The notes under the pieces are model-generated. The model saw only the letters and a list, made by a program, of their open reading frames with translations, was not told the origin of the DNA and made no database searches. This document shows positions 56,238 through 64,000 of a DNA stretch of 64,000 nucleotides, piece after piece. Source of the DNA: Nitrococcus mobilis Nb-231 (lineage in GTDB: Bacteria > Pseudomonadota > Gammaproteobacteria > Nitrococcales > Nitrococcaceae). A program made the translations under genes and the position numbers. The first letter of the stretch is position 1. Every line of letters begins with the position of its first letter. The DNA is taken from NCBI RefSeq assembly GCF_000153205.1, contig NZ_CH672427.1, positions 1,642,226-1,706,225 on the forward strand, written 5' to 3'.

Positions 56238-57422
56238 ATGTCACGAATAAGAACCGCCATAAGGACTCTAGACGACGCAGCCCATTCCATTAGGCGTCGA
56301 GCGACGCGTAAACGGAAGATATTATTCCACGGTCACAATGACATGAACTACAATATGTTCATGCCGCTTCACAAAAAAATATTACGGGATTCTCATACAG
56401 ATGTTTTTTTCTTGTTCACAAACGAAATCACCAAAAAAAATGAACATAAATCTGAGTTCCCTCTCAACAATACCAAGCAGCACATAGAATCGGATAAGAT
56501 AATTTCCGCTGAAAAAGCCAAGTATATGAAGTGGGATGCAATATTAGATTCAGATTTACACACACCATGGTTTTATAGAAATGCGACTTTTATACAAATA
56601 TTTCATGGGGTAGCAGCAAAGGCGGTCACCCTAGAAAACGGGACCGTAGTTAATTATAATTATCACCCAAACCTAAGAAATTATGATGTCTGTTTTTTTG
56701 CTAATAAAACTTTTTTATGCCGGACTAAAGACTTAAACCTATGGAAAAACAGCGATAGCGGAGAGTTGATTGGGCTATGCTGTTTAGACAATATGATCAA
56801 AAAAAATAACCAACAATCAATAAATTATGTAAAAAATATACTTGTTCCAGAAAGGTTTAGGTCAAAACAAATTATCCTTTACGCCCCAAGCTGGGGAAAT
56901 CATAATTCCCTTGTTCGCAAAGGTGAGGAAATCCTAGCAGCATTAGCGCAAAAGGACATATTCGTCATCGTCAAACCGCATCCGAATTTTGTTTTTGATA
57001 GCACAAATAGAACAGAAATAAGCTTGAAGAAACTGCTGGAAAGATTATTTAAGGACAGAAATTATTCTCTTATAACAGATTCTCCCTACGACGCTGCACT
57101 TATCTCCGATGCGCTAATTTCTGATTTCGGCTCGCTCGCGCTAGAGTACACCCTATTACGAAAGCCAATCTTTCTTTTCCAAGGCACTGATCAATTGAGC
57201 CACATTGCAGACCTAGATCAGTTCAACATGTTCCTCAAATGTAGCTATCCATTTCACGAAAATAAAGCAATTGATAAAAAATTATTTACAATCGCCCCCC
57301 TTAGCAAAGAACAGCGTTTATTTATGGAGGAGTTTGAAGAGGCCTATTTTGCGAATGTCGGCCGAGCAACAGACGCTGCGTTTAATGCCTTGGTGCGTCG
57401 CGATATTATATGTAGGAAATAG
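56238..57422 (+). CDS. CDP-glycerol:poly(glycerophosphate) glycerophosphotransferase-like protein
   Basis: 394 residues from the ATG at 56238, with GGAAGG 8 bases ahead; the frame opens at a TTG at 56163. The TagF/TagB/LicD-neighbour family motifs are visible: FIQIFHGVAAKAVTLENG, IILYAPSWGNHNS, IFVIVKPHPNFVF and DAALISDALISDFGSLALEY then TLLRKPIFLF. These form the CDP-glycerol binding half of the enzyme. It would transfer glycerol-phosphate to a glycan or polymer. Much more AT-rich than the neighbours, which suggests acquisition from another organism. The donor-making enzyme (TagD-like) is at 62 kb. Confidence 0.78.
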   Translation: MSRIRTAIRTLDDAAHSIRRRATRKRKILFHGHNDMNYNMFMPLHKKILRDSHTDVFFLFTNEITKKNEHKSEFPLNNTKQHIESDKIISAEKAKYMKWDAILDSDLHTPWFYRNATFIQIFHGVAAKAVTLENGTVVNYNYHPNLRNYDVCFFANKTFLCRTKDLNLWKNSDSGELIGLCCLDNMIKKNNQQSINYVKNILVPERFRSKQIILYAPSWGNHNSLVRKGEEILAALAQKDIFVIVKPHPNFVFDSTNRTEISLKKLLERLFKDRNYSLITDSPYDAALISDALISDFGSLALEYTLLRKPIFLFQGTDQLSHIADLDQFNMFLKCSYPFHENKAIDKKLFTIAPLSKEQRLFMEEFEEAYFANVGRATDAAFNALVRRDIICRK

Positions 57423-57702
57423 AGTAACTAAAAAACAGGGACGGCTTTCAACAAAGATTAATATTAATACAAATTGTAGATTACCGCAAACACGGAAGCA
57501 ATAACGACCTTCCCGGGATAGAGAAATAAGCAACCTTTTTCTGACAATGAAAAGTGTTTTTAGTTGTTCATATTATTAGCGGCTACTGGATTAAAAACGG
57601 AGTATAGAAGGCACTTACTAGCTCTTGACTCGTTGTACTCCGTACAGTAACTAGCCCCATTGCAGTCGTGGTGCCGATCTCAATATATTCGATCTGCTTA
57701 GG

Positions 57703-58206
57703 TCACTGAAAAATTTCATCTATCACGGCTCGGCATCCTGTGTTTTCGACTACCGCTTCCAGCCATTCGCGATCCAACCGCCCTAACGCGTCGACCTTTT
57801 TCTCAACTCTGAACGGGTGAGAGCGATTGGCAGCGAGAGTGCTTGCAGGAATACCCAGAAAGCGCTCAATCTATATCAGACTCTTTCCAATCTACTCGGT
57901 TTTCACCACGAAAAATCTTGATGACGGCACGACGTTCAATACCTCTGCATTCCGCGTCGCCCAATAACTTAAATAACCGCTAACAGAATAAAGCCCCGAA
58001 TATTCGTTCGTAATCAACTTTTTTTCTGGATTCGGCACAAGATCATCTCGGTAGTCTATATTGCGACCAAACAGCCAAATACTGCCAGCCGCCACTGGCC
58101 TATTGATTTGGTGATTGATGATCGAACTGAGGAATGAGTAACAATCTCTACTAAGGAATACGTTGAAAGAGCCACGCCAGGATACCTCATAACGTATTGT
58201 TGCCAC
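57703..58206 (-). pseudogene. Sulfotransferase-like remnant
   Basis: One frame, broken by two stops (57892-57894 and 57871-57873), reads SGYLSYWATRNAEVLNVVPS then SRFFVVKTE, IGKSLI and IERFLGIPASTLAANRSHPF. The last parts match the 3'-phosphate-binding and C-terminal regions of bacterial sulfotransferases (RFLGxP, NRSHP), followed by a short helix ending EIFQ. The N-terminal PAPS-binding loop is missing; the frame cannot be followed beyond 58206 and an IS1595 element begins at 58355. The 280 bases between 57423 and 57702 show nothing recognisable. Confidence 0.45.
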
Positions 58207-58482
58207 GTAAAATTATGGCAGATCGATATGTGGCTATTTCAACAACCGCCTTAGTAGTTATCAGGATGAACTTTCCCTTTGGATATAACCGACAAAACGG
58301 CTCCAGGAAATAACTTACAACTCCTGATGACTCCATTTCCAAGTAAAAACGGAGGGCTCAATATGGATTCCGGACGGTTGGTGGAGGCTGGCTCATCCAG
58401 GGGAGAGGAAGCTACACTTTCGCGTTTTTTGGCCGGAGCTGAGCGAGACGATACCGGGCCACGATCAACCTCCAGAACCTAA

Positions 58483-59658
58483 GGAACGTCTGAACTATTC
58501 GAGCTGAAGTCAAACGCATTCGTCTCTGACGAGAGGAAGGGTAAAAATGCTCGGTTTCCCGCCGCCGAGTGCTGATTTACGGGGCCGTTTGGCGCCGCTG
58601 AACCCCTTTTCGGAGCAAGCAGGCGGAGTTTGCCTGTCAGCTCGTCATCAGTTGCCTCCTCACCAGATACAGATTCGTCAGGCCGATCAGCGTGAACACC
58701 TGTGCGGCGTTCTTGGCAAGCCCCTTGTAGCGCACCTTGGTGTAACCGAATTGGCGCTTGATCACCCGGAAAATGTGCTCCACCCGGGCACGGACCGAGG
58801 AGCGCTTGCGGTTGGTGCGCTTGTTCACACCGGTGAGTTTGTGCTTGGAGCTTGCCTTCAAGGATACGCCCCAGTAGACACCCGCCCGGCGCGCCGCGCG
58901 CTTAAGGGTGTTATCGACGTAGCCTTTATCACCAAAGACCGCGCGGTCGTCCTCGCGCAGCAGGCGCGGCAATTGGCTGATGTCCGAGGCGTTGGCTGCA
59001 GTCACCGAAACCGTGTGAGCAAGGCCGCTGTTGACATCGGCCCCCACGTGGATCTTCATGCCGAAATACCACTGATTGCCCTTCCGCGTCTGGTGCATCT
59101 GCGGGTCGCGCCGGCGCGCCTTGTTCTTCGTCGAGGCCGGAGCGTGCACAATCGTGGCATCGACCATAGTGCCGCCCTTGAGCAGCGCCCCGCGCTCGGC
59201 GAGCACGTCGTGGATTACGTTCATCATCTGGGCAGTCAGGCCGTGGCGCTCCAGCAGGCGGCGAAACTTCAAAATCGTGGTCTCGTCGGGCAGCGCGTCG
59301 TCGATGAGCTCAAGCCCGGCGAAGCGGCGCATCGACTCGATCTCATAGAGCGCATCCTCCATCGCCGGGTCGGAGAGCGCGTACCACTGCTGCATGAAAT
59401 AAATACGCAGCATCGACTCAAGCGGCATCGGCGGGCGGCCACGCCGGCCCGCCTTGGGGTAGTGCGGCTCAATGAGCGCCACCAGTTTTGCCCAAGGCAC
59501 CACCTGCTCCATCTCGGCGAGAAACTTCTCCCGGCGCGTGCGCCGCTTCTTGGCCGCAAAACTCATCGAAGCAAAGGTGGTTTGTTTCATCGGTTCCGCC
59601 TGGGTCGGTGGCAATGCCGCAATTATACTGGCGTGGCCGGGAATAGTTCAGAGTCTCC
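58483..59658 (-). mobile_element. IS5-family insertion sequence, copy 2
   Basis: 1176 bases, ends GGAACGTCTGAACTATTC and GAATAGTTCAGAGTCTCC, the same as copy 1 except for one base in the left repeat. The target is TAA or CTAA (58479-58482 left; TAA at 59659-59661 right). Removing it restores a frame reading INLQNLIDATKCYE in the IS1595 transposase, which shows that the insertion broke that gene near its start. Confidence 0.9.
58637..59614 (-). CDS. IS5-family transposase, copy 2
   Basis: 325 residues, identical to copy 1 apart from Val for Ala in HKLTGVNKRTN. DDE residues are as in copy 1 and the frame is open, so it could still mobilise both copies. It is transcribed away from the IS1595 remnant. 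Confidence 0.93.
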   Translation of the reverse strand: MPPTQAEPMKQTTFASMSFAAKKRRTRREKFLAEMEQVVPWAKLVALIEPHYPKAGRRGRPPMPLESMLRIYFMQQWYALSDPAMEDALYEIESMRRFAGLELIDDALPDETTILKFRRLLERHGLTAQMMNVIHDVLAERGALLKGGTMVDATIVHAPASTKNKARRRDPQMHQTRKGNQWYFGMKIHVGADVNSGLAHTVSVTAANASDISQLPRLLREDDRAVFGDKGYVDNTLKRAARRAGVYWGVSLKASSKHKLTGVNKRTNRKRSSVRARVEHIFRVIKRQFGYTKVRYKGLAKNAAQVFTLIGLTNLYLVRRQLMTS

Positions 59659-60567
59659 TAATTGATGCTACCAAGTGCTACGAGACGGTGCGCGAGTTGC
59701 GCTGGCCCGAGGGCGTGCGCTGCCCCCACTGTGACTCGGCGCAACTCATCAAACAAGGCTGGGATACGACCCAGCCGGCGCGGTAGAAATACCGTTGCAA
59801 GGGCTGCGATCGGTACGTTGACGATCTGACCGGAACGGTTTTTGCCGGCCATCATCAGCCTTTGCGGGTGTGGATTTTGTGCTTGTATTTCATGGGCTTG
59901 AACCTGTCCAACCAACAGATTGCCCAGGAGTTGGGGTTGAACAAGGACGACGTGCACGCCATGACCCGTCAGCTGCGCCAGGGCGTCGTTGCGCGTAAAC
60001 CCGAGCCGAACTTGTCTGGGGAGGTCGAATGCGACGAAGTGTACGTCGTGGCGGGCCACAAAGGTCACCCCGAGGCGGCCAAAAAAAGGCCGTAAAGGTC
60101 GCCGACGCCGACTCAAGGGCGCACGCGGACGAGGGACACTGGCGAGTGAGAAGCCGCCGATCTTGGGGATGCTCCAGCACGACGGCGAGGTGGTCATCCA
60201 CTTGCTGGAGAATGTTCAGCGGGCCACGATCGCCCCGCTGCTACGGGCCGCCATCGAACCCGGCACCCAGATCTACACCGACGAGTATGACATCTACAAC
60301 CGGCTGACTGATTGGGGCTATGCGCACCGCACGGTCTGCCATAGCCACGGTGAGTATGCGCGCGATGAGGACGGCGATGGGTTTCATGAGATCCACGTCA
60401 ATACGATCGAGGGCTTTTGGTCACTGCTGCGCTCCTGGCTACGTCCCCATCGGGGTATCTCCCAGGAGGGGTTGCCTTTGTATCTGGGCTTCTTCAAGTT
60501 CGTGCACAACGCCCGGATTCGCGGCAAAGGGCTCCTCCAGCCTCTCTTGGGACTCCTGCTGACGTAG
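59659..60567 (+). pseudogene. IS1595-family transposase, broken
   Basis: Residual protein: N-terminal zinc finger (RCPHCDSAQLIKQGW ... CKGCDRY), then VECDEVYVVAGHKGHP, IYTDEYDIYNRL and HVNTIEGFWSLLRSWL, the catalytic D-D-N/E residues of IS1595 enzymes. It is damaged in three ways: the first codons (58461-58482) are separated by the IS5 copy; a TAG at 59784-59786 follows TQPAR; and the A7 run at 60081-60087 has one base too many, shifting the frame after PEAAKK. It cannot make an active transposase. Confidence 0.85.
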
Positions 60568-60591
60568 CTGACCAGAATCCATATTGAGCCA

Positions 60592-61644
60592 TCAAGAATA
60601 GAAAACAGGAAAAAACCGGCGATTGAATTCGAATTCAAAGCGCGCGGTTGCTTTTTTGTTCTTATTGTGAATCACCGCTACGATGCGTTTTCCAGGATCG
60701 CTGCGTTGACATTCCTGGCTTTCAAAATAAGCGAACCGCGGTGAGAATTCATGGCGCCCTAGCAGGGTTCGAAGATTGTCTTCGGTGTAGAAGCTGCAAT
60801 GGTCCTGAAAAAAAGGATAGTGCCACCACTGGAGCAACTCCTGACCGAATTCGTGCTTCGCCTTGAAATACGGGTCAGTCGGACGCGGATACCACAAGCT
60901 CGTGGTTCCGAGGAGTACCCCATCGTCCGCGACATGCTCAAGCAACCACGAGAAAGCTTTGTTCACATCTCGCCAGTCGTAATGCTCCCATACTTCGACG
61001 GCGACAATGACATCGAACTTCATGTTCATTTCGCGAAAATAGTTAGGCTGCGAAGCGATGTTTATTATCCTATCACCGTACTCGATGTCGTCGGCCACAT
61101 CCGCCCCCCAGGCGTTGAATCGCCGGTTTGCTTGTAGGTACTGAACAGCCGCGCAGTGCCCAACGGCATAGACAAGCACACTTGCGTCCGCCGGAAGATC
61201 GCAGAGCTTGGCACCCAGGTCCACAAGATCAACTTCGCGTTGGTACCGTCGCCCTGTTTTGTCATCCTTGTACGGTGTATCAGAAAAGTAGTCCGCACGC
61301 GAACCGCGATCCTCGTTTGTGAAAAGAAAATCGCAACTGGAGCAAGAATAGAGCTTTTTTCGAATGAAATGTTCACCTATCCCGAACACCCCATCGCTAC
61401 TCTCGACAAAGTCGCGTGGCGTCACACAGATCGGACAATGGAAGTCCTTAAGATCAGCCCCGCTATTTGTGGTTACCGAACGTTCCTCCTCGCTCAGAGT
61501 CGACCACGGCTTGACTTTTTCGTAGCCGTCGCGCAGGTATGAGATGTAGCGGATCATGCCTTTCGCCCATTCGGTCCCCAGAAGGCACAAGCTAAATTCG
61601 AGAGATCTCCGTACCATCCGGGCAGGGGTAATCTTCCGGGACAT
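60592..61644 (-). CDS. SAM-dependent methyltransferase with N-terminal zinc-binding-like segment
   Basis: 350 residues from the ATG at 61644, which has a strong AAGGAGGTG site 7 bases ahead. An N-terminal CPIC...CSSCDFLF pair (about residues 70-105) resembles a zinc-binding domain of Methyltransf_23-type proteins acting on sugars. The Rossmann part has DASVLVYAVGHCAAVQYLQA, NAWGADVADDIEY and KFDVIVAVEVWEHYDW. Its motif I is poor in glycines (YAVGHCAA), so activity is uncertain. The stop codon lies one base from the end of the IS1595 element, and the C-terminus may have been altered there. Confidence 0.72.
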   Translation of the reverse strand: MSRKITPARMVRRSLEFSLCLLGTEWAKGMIRYISYLRDGYEKVKPWSTLSEEERSVTTNSGADLKDFHCPICVTPRDFVESSDGVFGIGEHFIRKKLYSCSSCDFLFTNEDRGSRADYFSDTPYKDDKTGRRYQREVDLVDLGAKLCDLPADASVLVYAVGHCAAVQYLQANRRFNAWGADVADDIEYGDRIINIASQPNYFREMNMKFDVIVAVEVWEHYDWRDVNKAFSWLLEHVADDGVLLGTTSLWYPRPTDPYFKAKHEFGQELLQWWHYPFFQDHCSFYTEDNLRTLLGRHEFSPRFAYFESQECQRSDPGKRIVAVIHNKNKKATARFEFEFNRRFFPVFYS

Positions 61645-62086
61645 GAAACACACCTCCTTCCATTCTAGAGTCATGCCACCTCTGGACGAAGCTTCCCCTA
61701 CGGACCGTCAACCTCCAGGTATCGGCGGGAGACGTTCTACCACTTTCGTCTCATGTGGTGGCCTGCGCTTTCCTCACGTTCACCAACTCTGCATGCAGGT
61801 GATCATGCACTGCCGAGATCATTGCAATTCTTTAGCAGGATCGTCTTAACCTCGTCCGGGCGGCTAATGAGTTCGAACCTGGGTGGGAGGCGGGGCGCCC
61901 GCAACCACCCGAGCAAGTTACCCTCACCCCGACGCCGGAATTACCACTAGGGCCGATAATGTCCTCAACAATTTACAGGGCAGCAATCACACCAATGCCC
62001 GCTCGACCCATCAATCGCGGCTAAGATGCATTAAGAAAAAATGGCCGTGACCGTCGGAAAAGACAATTAACACATTCCTCCAGCCG
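61645..62086. other. Intergenic region without a recognised gene
   Basis: 442 bases between the methyltransferase and the cytidylyltransferase gene. On the minus strand a 25-codon stretch at 61806-61880 (FELISRPDEVKTILLKN) looks protein-like but is too short to classify. No RNA gene or terminator was found. Confidence 0.4.
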
Positions 62087-62554
62087 CTACTCCAGGTCCT
62101 TTTGCAGCTGCTCAAGCACTGATAAAGCCGCTTTGAACTCGTCAGGAGAGACGCTGACGAGTTTTTTTAGCGAACTCTTCAACCTTGTTGTTGAAATATC
62201 CTGCGTCCTATCCAGATAAACGACCTCGCAAAATCTCTTTAGCTCATCGAACTGCCCCTCCCAGTCCTTACCCATGATAAGGGTATCTACGTGATGCTTA
62301 TTGACGTCTTCCACTTTTTGTTCCCAGCTCATTTCTGGTATAACAATGTCGACGCATCGGATACTTTTCACAATTTCAGCTCTCTGCTCGTAGGGAATTA
62401 GCACCTTTTTCCCTTTAACTGAATTAAATTCATCTGTCGACACTGCCACTATGAGCTTATCACCGTATTCCTTGGCGCGTTCAAACAGCCGTAAATGCCC
62501 AATATGAAACAGATCGAACGTTCCATAAGTGATTACAATTTTTCCTTTCCCCAT
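62087..62554 (-). CDS. tagD: Glycerol-3-phosphate cytidylyltransferase (TagD-type)
   Basis: 155 residues from the ATG at 62554, with GGGAG 5 bases ahead. Makes CDP-glycerol from CTP and glycerol-3-phosphate. The nucleotidyltransferase motif GTFDLFHIGHLRLFERAKEY has the HxGH histidines (HIGH), and RTQDISTTRLKSSL is the C-terminal RTxGISTT signature. VAVSTDEFNSVKGKK and LIMGKDWEGQFDELKRFCEV match TagD closely. The C-terminus has 25 extra residues. More AT-rich than the surrounding chromosome. It supplies the donor for the glycerophosphotransferase-like gene at 56.2 kb. Confidence 0.88.
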   Translation of the reverse strand: MGKGKIVITYGTFDLFHIGHLRLFERAKEYGDKLIVAVSTDEFNSVKGKKVLIPYEQRAEIVKSIRCVDIVIPEMSWEQKVEDVNKHHVDTLIMGKDWEGQFDELKRFCEVVYLDRTQDISTTRLKSSLKKLVSVSPDEFKAALSVLEQLQKDLE

Positions 62555-62881
62555 AAGAACTCCCTTTGAAATCAACAATCTCGCCTACGGCTGGCATATC
62601 CGGAGCACCGGTGCGCATACCTTGCCACGCCTCTAGCCTAAGGGCGCGGGCATCACGCACACAGTGGCATCACGAGCCAAAATACCTGTACAGCATTGCG
62701 ACACGGTTACGCAGCGGTCAACGGCATTCGAAGATGAACCAGCAATTCCCGGTGATTGTCATAAGCATTTTATAATCAGTAGATATATCTTGAATCCGTG
62801 ATGAGACGGTCGGGTTGGTTCTCAAATAACTGATTACTCAGTAAAATAGCGCCTGTCATCGATCACCCAGATGGTGAACTC
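62555..62881. other. Intergenic region upstream of tagD and IS1380 remnant
   Basis: 327 bases that must include the tagD promoter and the left end of the IS1380-type element. No clear -10/-35 pair or inverted repeat could be assigned. Confidence 0.35.
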
Positions 62882-64000
62882 ATGGAGCCGGCCCATTTTC
62901 GTATTCGCCAGACCCAGCAGCTGATCACCGGCCAAACCGGACTGGTGCTCGCCGGCCAGGCGCTGGCGCGCTTCACGCCCTCCAGCAACTGGACCCCAAG
63001 TTTCCGGTGCGCGCCACGGCGCTGCCAACGAGCGATCTGGTCAAAAGCTACCTGAGGTTGCTTTGCCAAGGCAAGAGCGATTTCGAGGCGATCGAGGCTT
63101 ACCGCGGAGAACCCTTCTTTCGCACGGCGCTGGGGCTGCGTGATGTGCCCTCGGCAGCGCGGCTGCGTCAGCGTCTCGATGCGCTCGCCTATGCCGAGGC
63201 GCTGGAGGCGATCGATGAGTTGTCCGAGCGGTTGCTTGCCCATGCGAAGGCGCTGGGCACGGGGCACGTGCCGCTCGATATCGATGTGTTCGTCATGGAC
63301 AACTCGGCAATCTGCAAGGAAGGCGTCTCGCTCACCTACGCCGGGGTCGACGGCTATGCGCCGATCGGGGGCCTACCTCGGTAACGAGGGCTGGTGTATC
63401 GGCTTGGAGCTGCGCGAGGGGCGCTGCCACAGCGCTCAGGGAACCGATGAAGTGCTCGCGCGGGTGCTCCCGCGGGCAGGGCGGCTTACCGATGCCGCGC
63501 TGCTGGTGCGCATGGACAGCGACTTTGACTCGGGCAAGCTCTTTGGCGCCATCGCCGAGGCCTCGGCCGAGCGTCAACGGGGCGGCGGCGCACCGATCGA
63601 GGTGCTGATCAAATGGAACCCGCGAGGCGGCGGGGCCGAAACGATCATCGAGCGCGCGCTCGGCGATATCACGCTCGTCTGGCGCCATCCGCGCGAGGGC
63701 AAACGCACGGCGGTGTTCGAGGATACGCTGGAGCGCCGGGGCCATAACGGCACAGTGATCCGGCTGCGCCGTGTGCTCGCACTCACCGAGCGCACCATCG
63801 ATCGCCACGGCCAGCACCTGATCACGGCGAAGTATGATCTCGCCGACTTTCTCACCACGCTCGACGCCAAGACCGTCGATGCCGAGACGATCATCGCGCT
63901 CTATTGCGATCACGGCACTCACGAACAATTCCACTCCGAACTCAAGACCGATCTCGATCTCGAGCGCCTGCCCTCGGGGAAGTTTGCCAACAACGATCTC
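62882..64000 (+). pseudogene. IS1380-family transposase, frameshifted and cut by the window edge
   Basis: Reading starts MEPAHFRIRQTQQLITGQTG, typical of IS1380 enzymes. The frame then shifts in GCGCGC at about 62965-62975, continuing as FPVRATALPTSDLVKSYLRL. It shifts again at the G5 run 63367-63371, after GYAPIG, where one G too many precedes YLGNEGWCIGLELREGRCHS. The catalytic DFDSGK and the C-terminal CDHGTHEQFHSELK are recognisable. Two frameshifts make it inactive unless they are errors. Confidence 0.8.

Larger units (their letters stand above)
58355..60590 (+). mobile_element. IS1595-family element interrupted by an IS5-family element
   Basis: Left end GGCTCAATATGGATTCCGG at 58355 and right end, complement GGCTCAATATGGATTCTGG, ending at 60590, are terminal inverted repeats with 16 perfect leading bases. 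Without the IS5 copy inside, the element is about 1060 bases, normal for IS1595. The flanking 8 bases differ (AAACGGAG and ATCAAGAA), so no target duplication is left, suggesting that a deletion or recombination followed insertion. Confidence 0.75.

Noticed and set aside
60081..60087. A7 run in the IS1595 transposase as a programmed frameshift site
   Set aside because: A -1 slip on A-AAA-AAG would not enter the frame that continues the protein; a +1 change is needed. The gene also has an in-frame TAG upstream, so decay is the simpler reading.
61806..61880. Minus-strand stretch FELISRPDEVKTILLKN, faintly like the N-terminal part of a cytochrome P450
   Set aside because: Only about 25 codons can be read before a stop and nothing in the surroundings extends the similarity; too little to call a remnant.
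62756..62776. TTGTCA and TATAAT on the plus strand as a promoter
   Set aside because: Only 9 bases separate the two hexamers, far too short for a sigma-70 promoter, and no intact plus-strand gene follows.

Overview
The window looks like a chromosomal segment of a gammaproteobacterium of moderate GC content. The evidence is the gene order: tRNA-Tyr, tRNA-Gly, tRNA-Thr, tuf, tRNA-Trp, secE, nusG, rplKAJL, rpoBC, then the str, S10, spc and alpha operons, all on the minus strand and uninterrupted. Gammaproteobacterial traits include two tuf genes, a zinc-free 101-residue S14 and an L10-type leader before rplJ. Order or genus cannot be fixed from this sequence.

Layout. 1-3.7 kb: the 3' two thirds of uvrA on the plus strand, convergent with mdh, preceded by an S-adenosylmethionine hydrolase gene. 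3.8-35 kb: the complete ribosomal protein, RNA polymerase, translation factor and secY/secE block, read from high to low coordinates. 35-37.2 kb: tRNA-Trp, a second tuf, tRNA-Thr, tRNA-Gly, a tRNA T-arm-derived hairpin element and tRNA-Tyr, with two clear stable-RNA promoters. 37.3-62.6 kb: an accessory surface-polysaccharide locus. It holds a secreted trypsin-like protease, a double VanZ protein, a FemAB/CelD-type acyltransferase, an asparagine-synthase-like protein, an APH-type kinase, three methyltransferases, a broken beta-helix protein, an O-antigen-ligase-like protein resembling the exosortase-A-associated ligases, three glycosyltransferases, a flippase and a TPR lipoprotein-like protein. 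It also carries a CDP-glycerol transferase-like protein and a TagD-type cytidylyltransferase. 62.8-64 kb: a decayed IS1380-type transposase cut by the window edge.

The polysaccharide locus is the variable part. Flippase, ligase and glycosyltransferases lie in one tightly packed minus-strand run (55.1 to 48.9 kb), which suggests a Wzx/Wzy-like route of assembly. The AT-rich CDP-glycerol genes suggest that glycerol-phosphate could be added to a glycan. Two near-identical 1176-bp IS5-family elements have each landed inside an older mobile element: one in the right terminal repeat of a 157-bp GTAA-ended MITE, the other just upstream of an IS1595-family transposase. Around them are a decayed sulfotransferase-like gene and several frameshifted genes, so this end of the locus is being remodelled. 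No exosortase, CRISPR array or rRNA gene was seen in the window.
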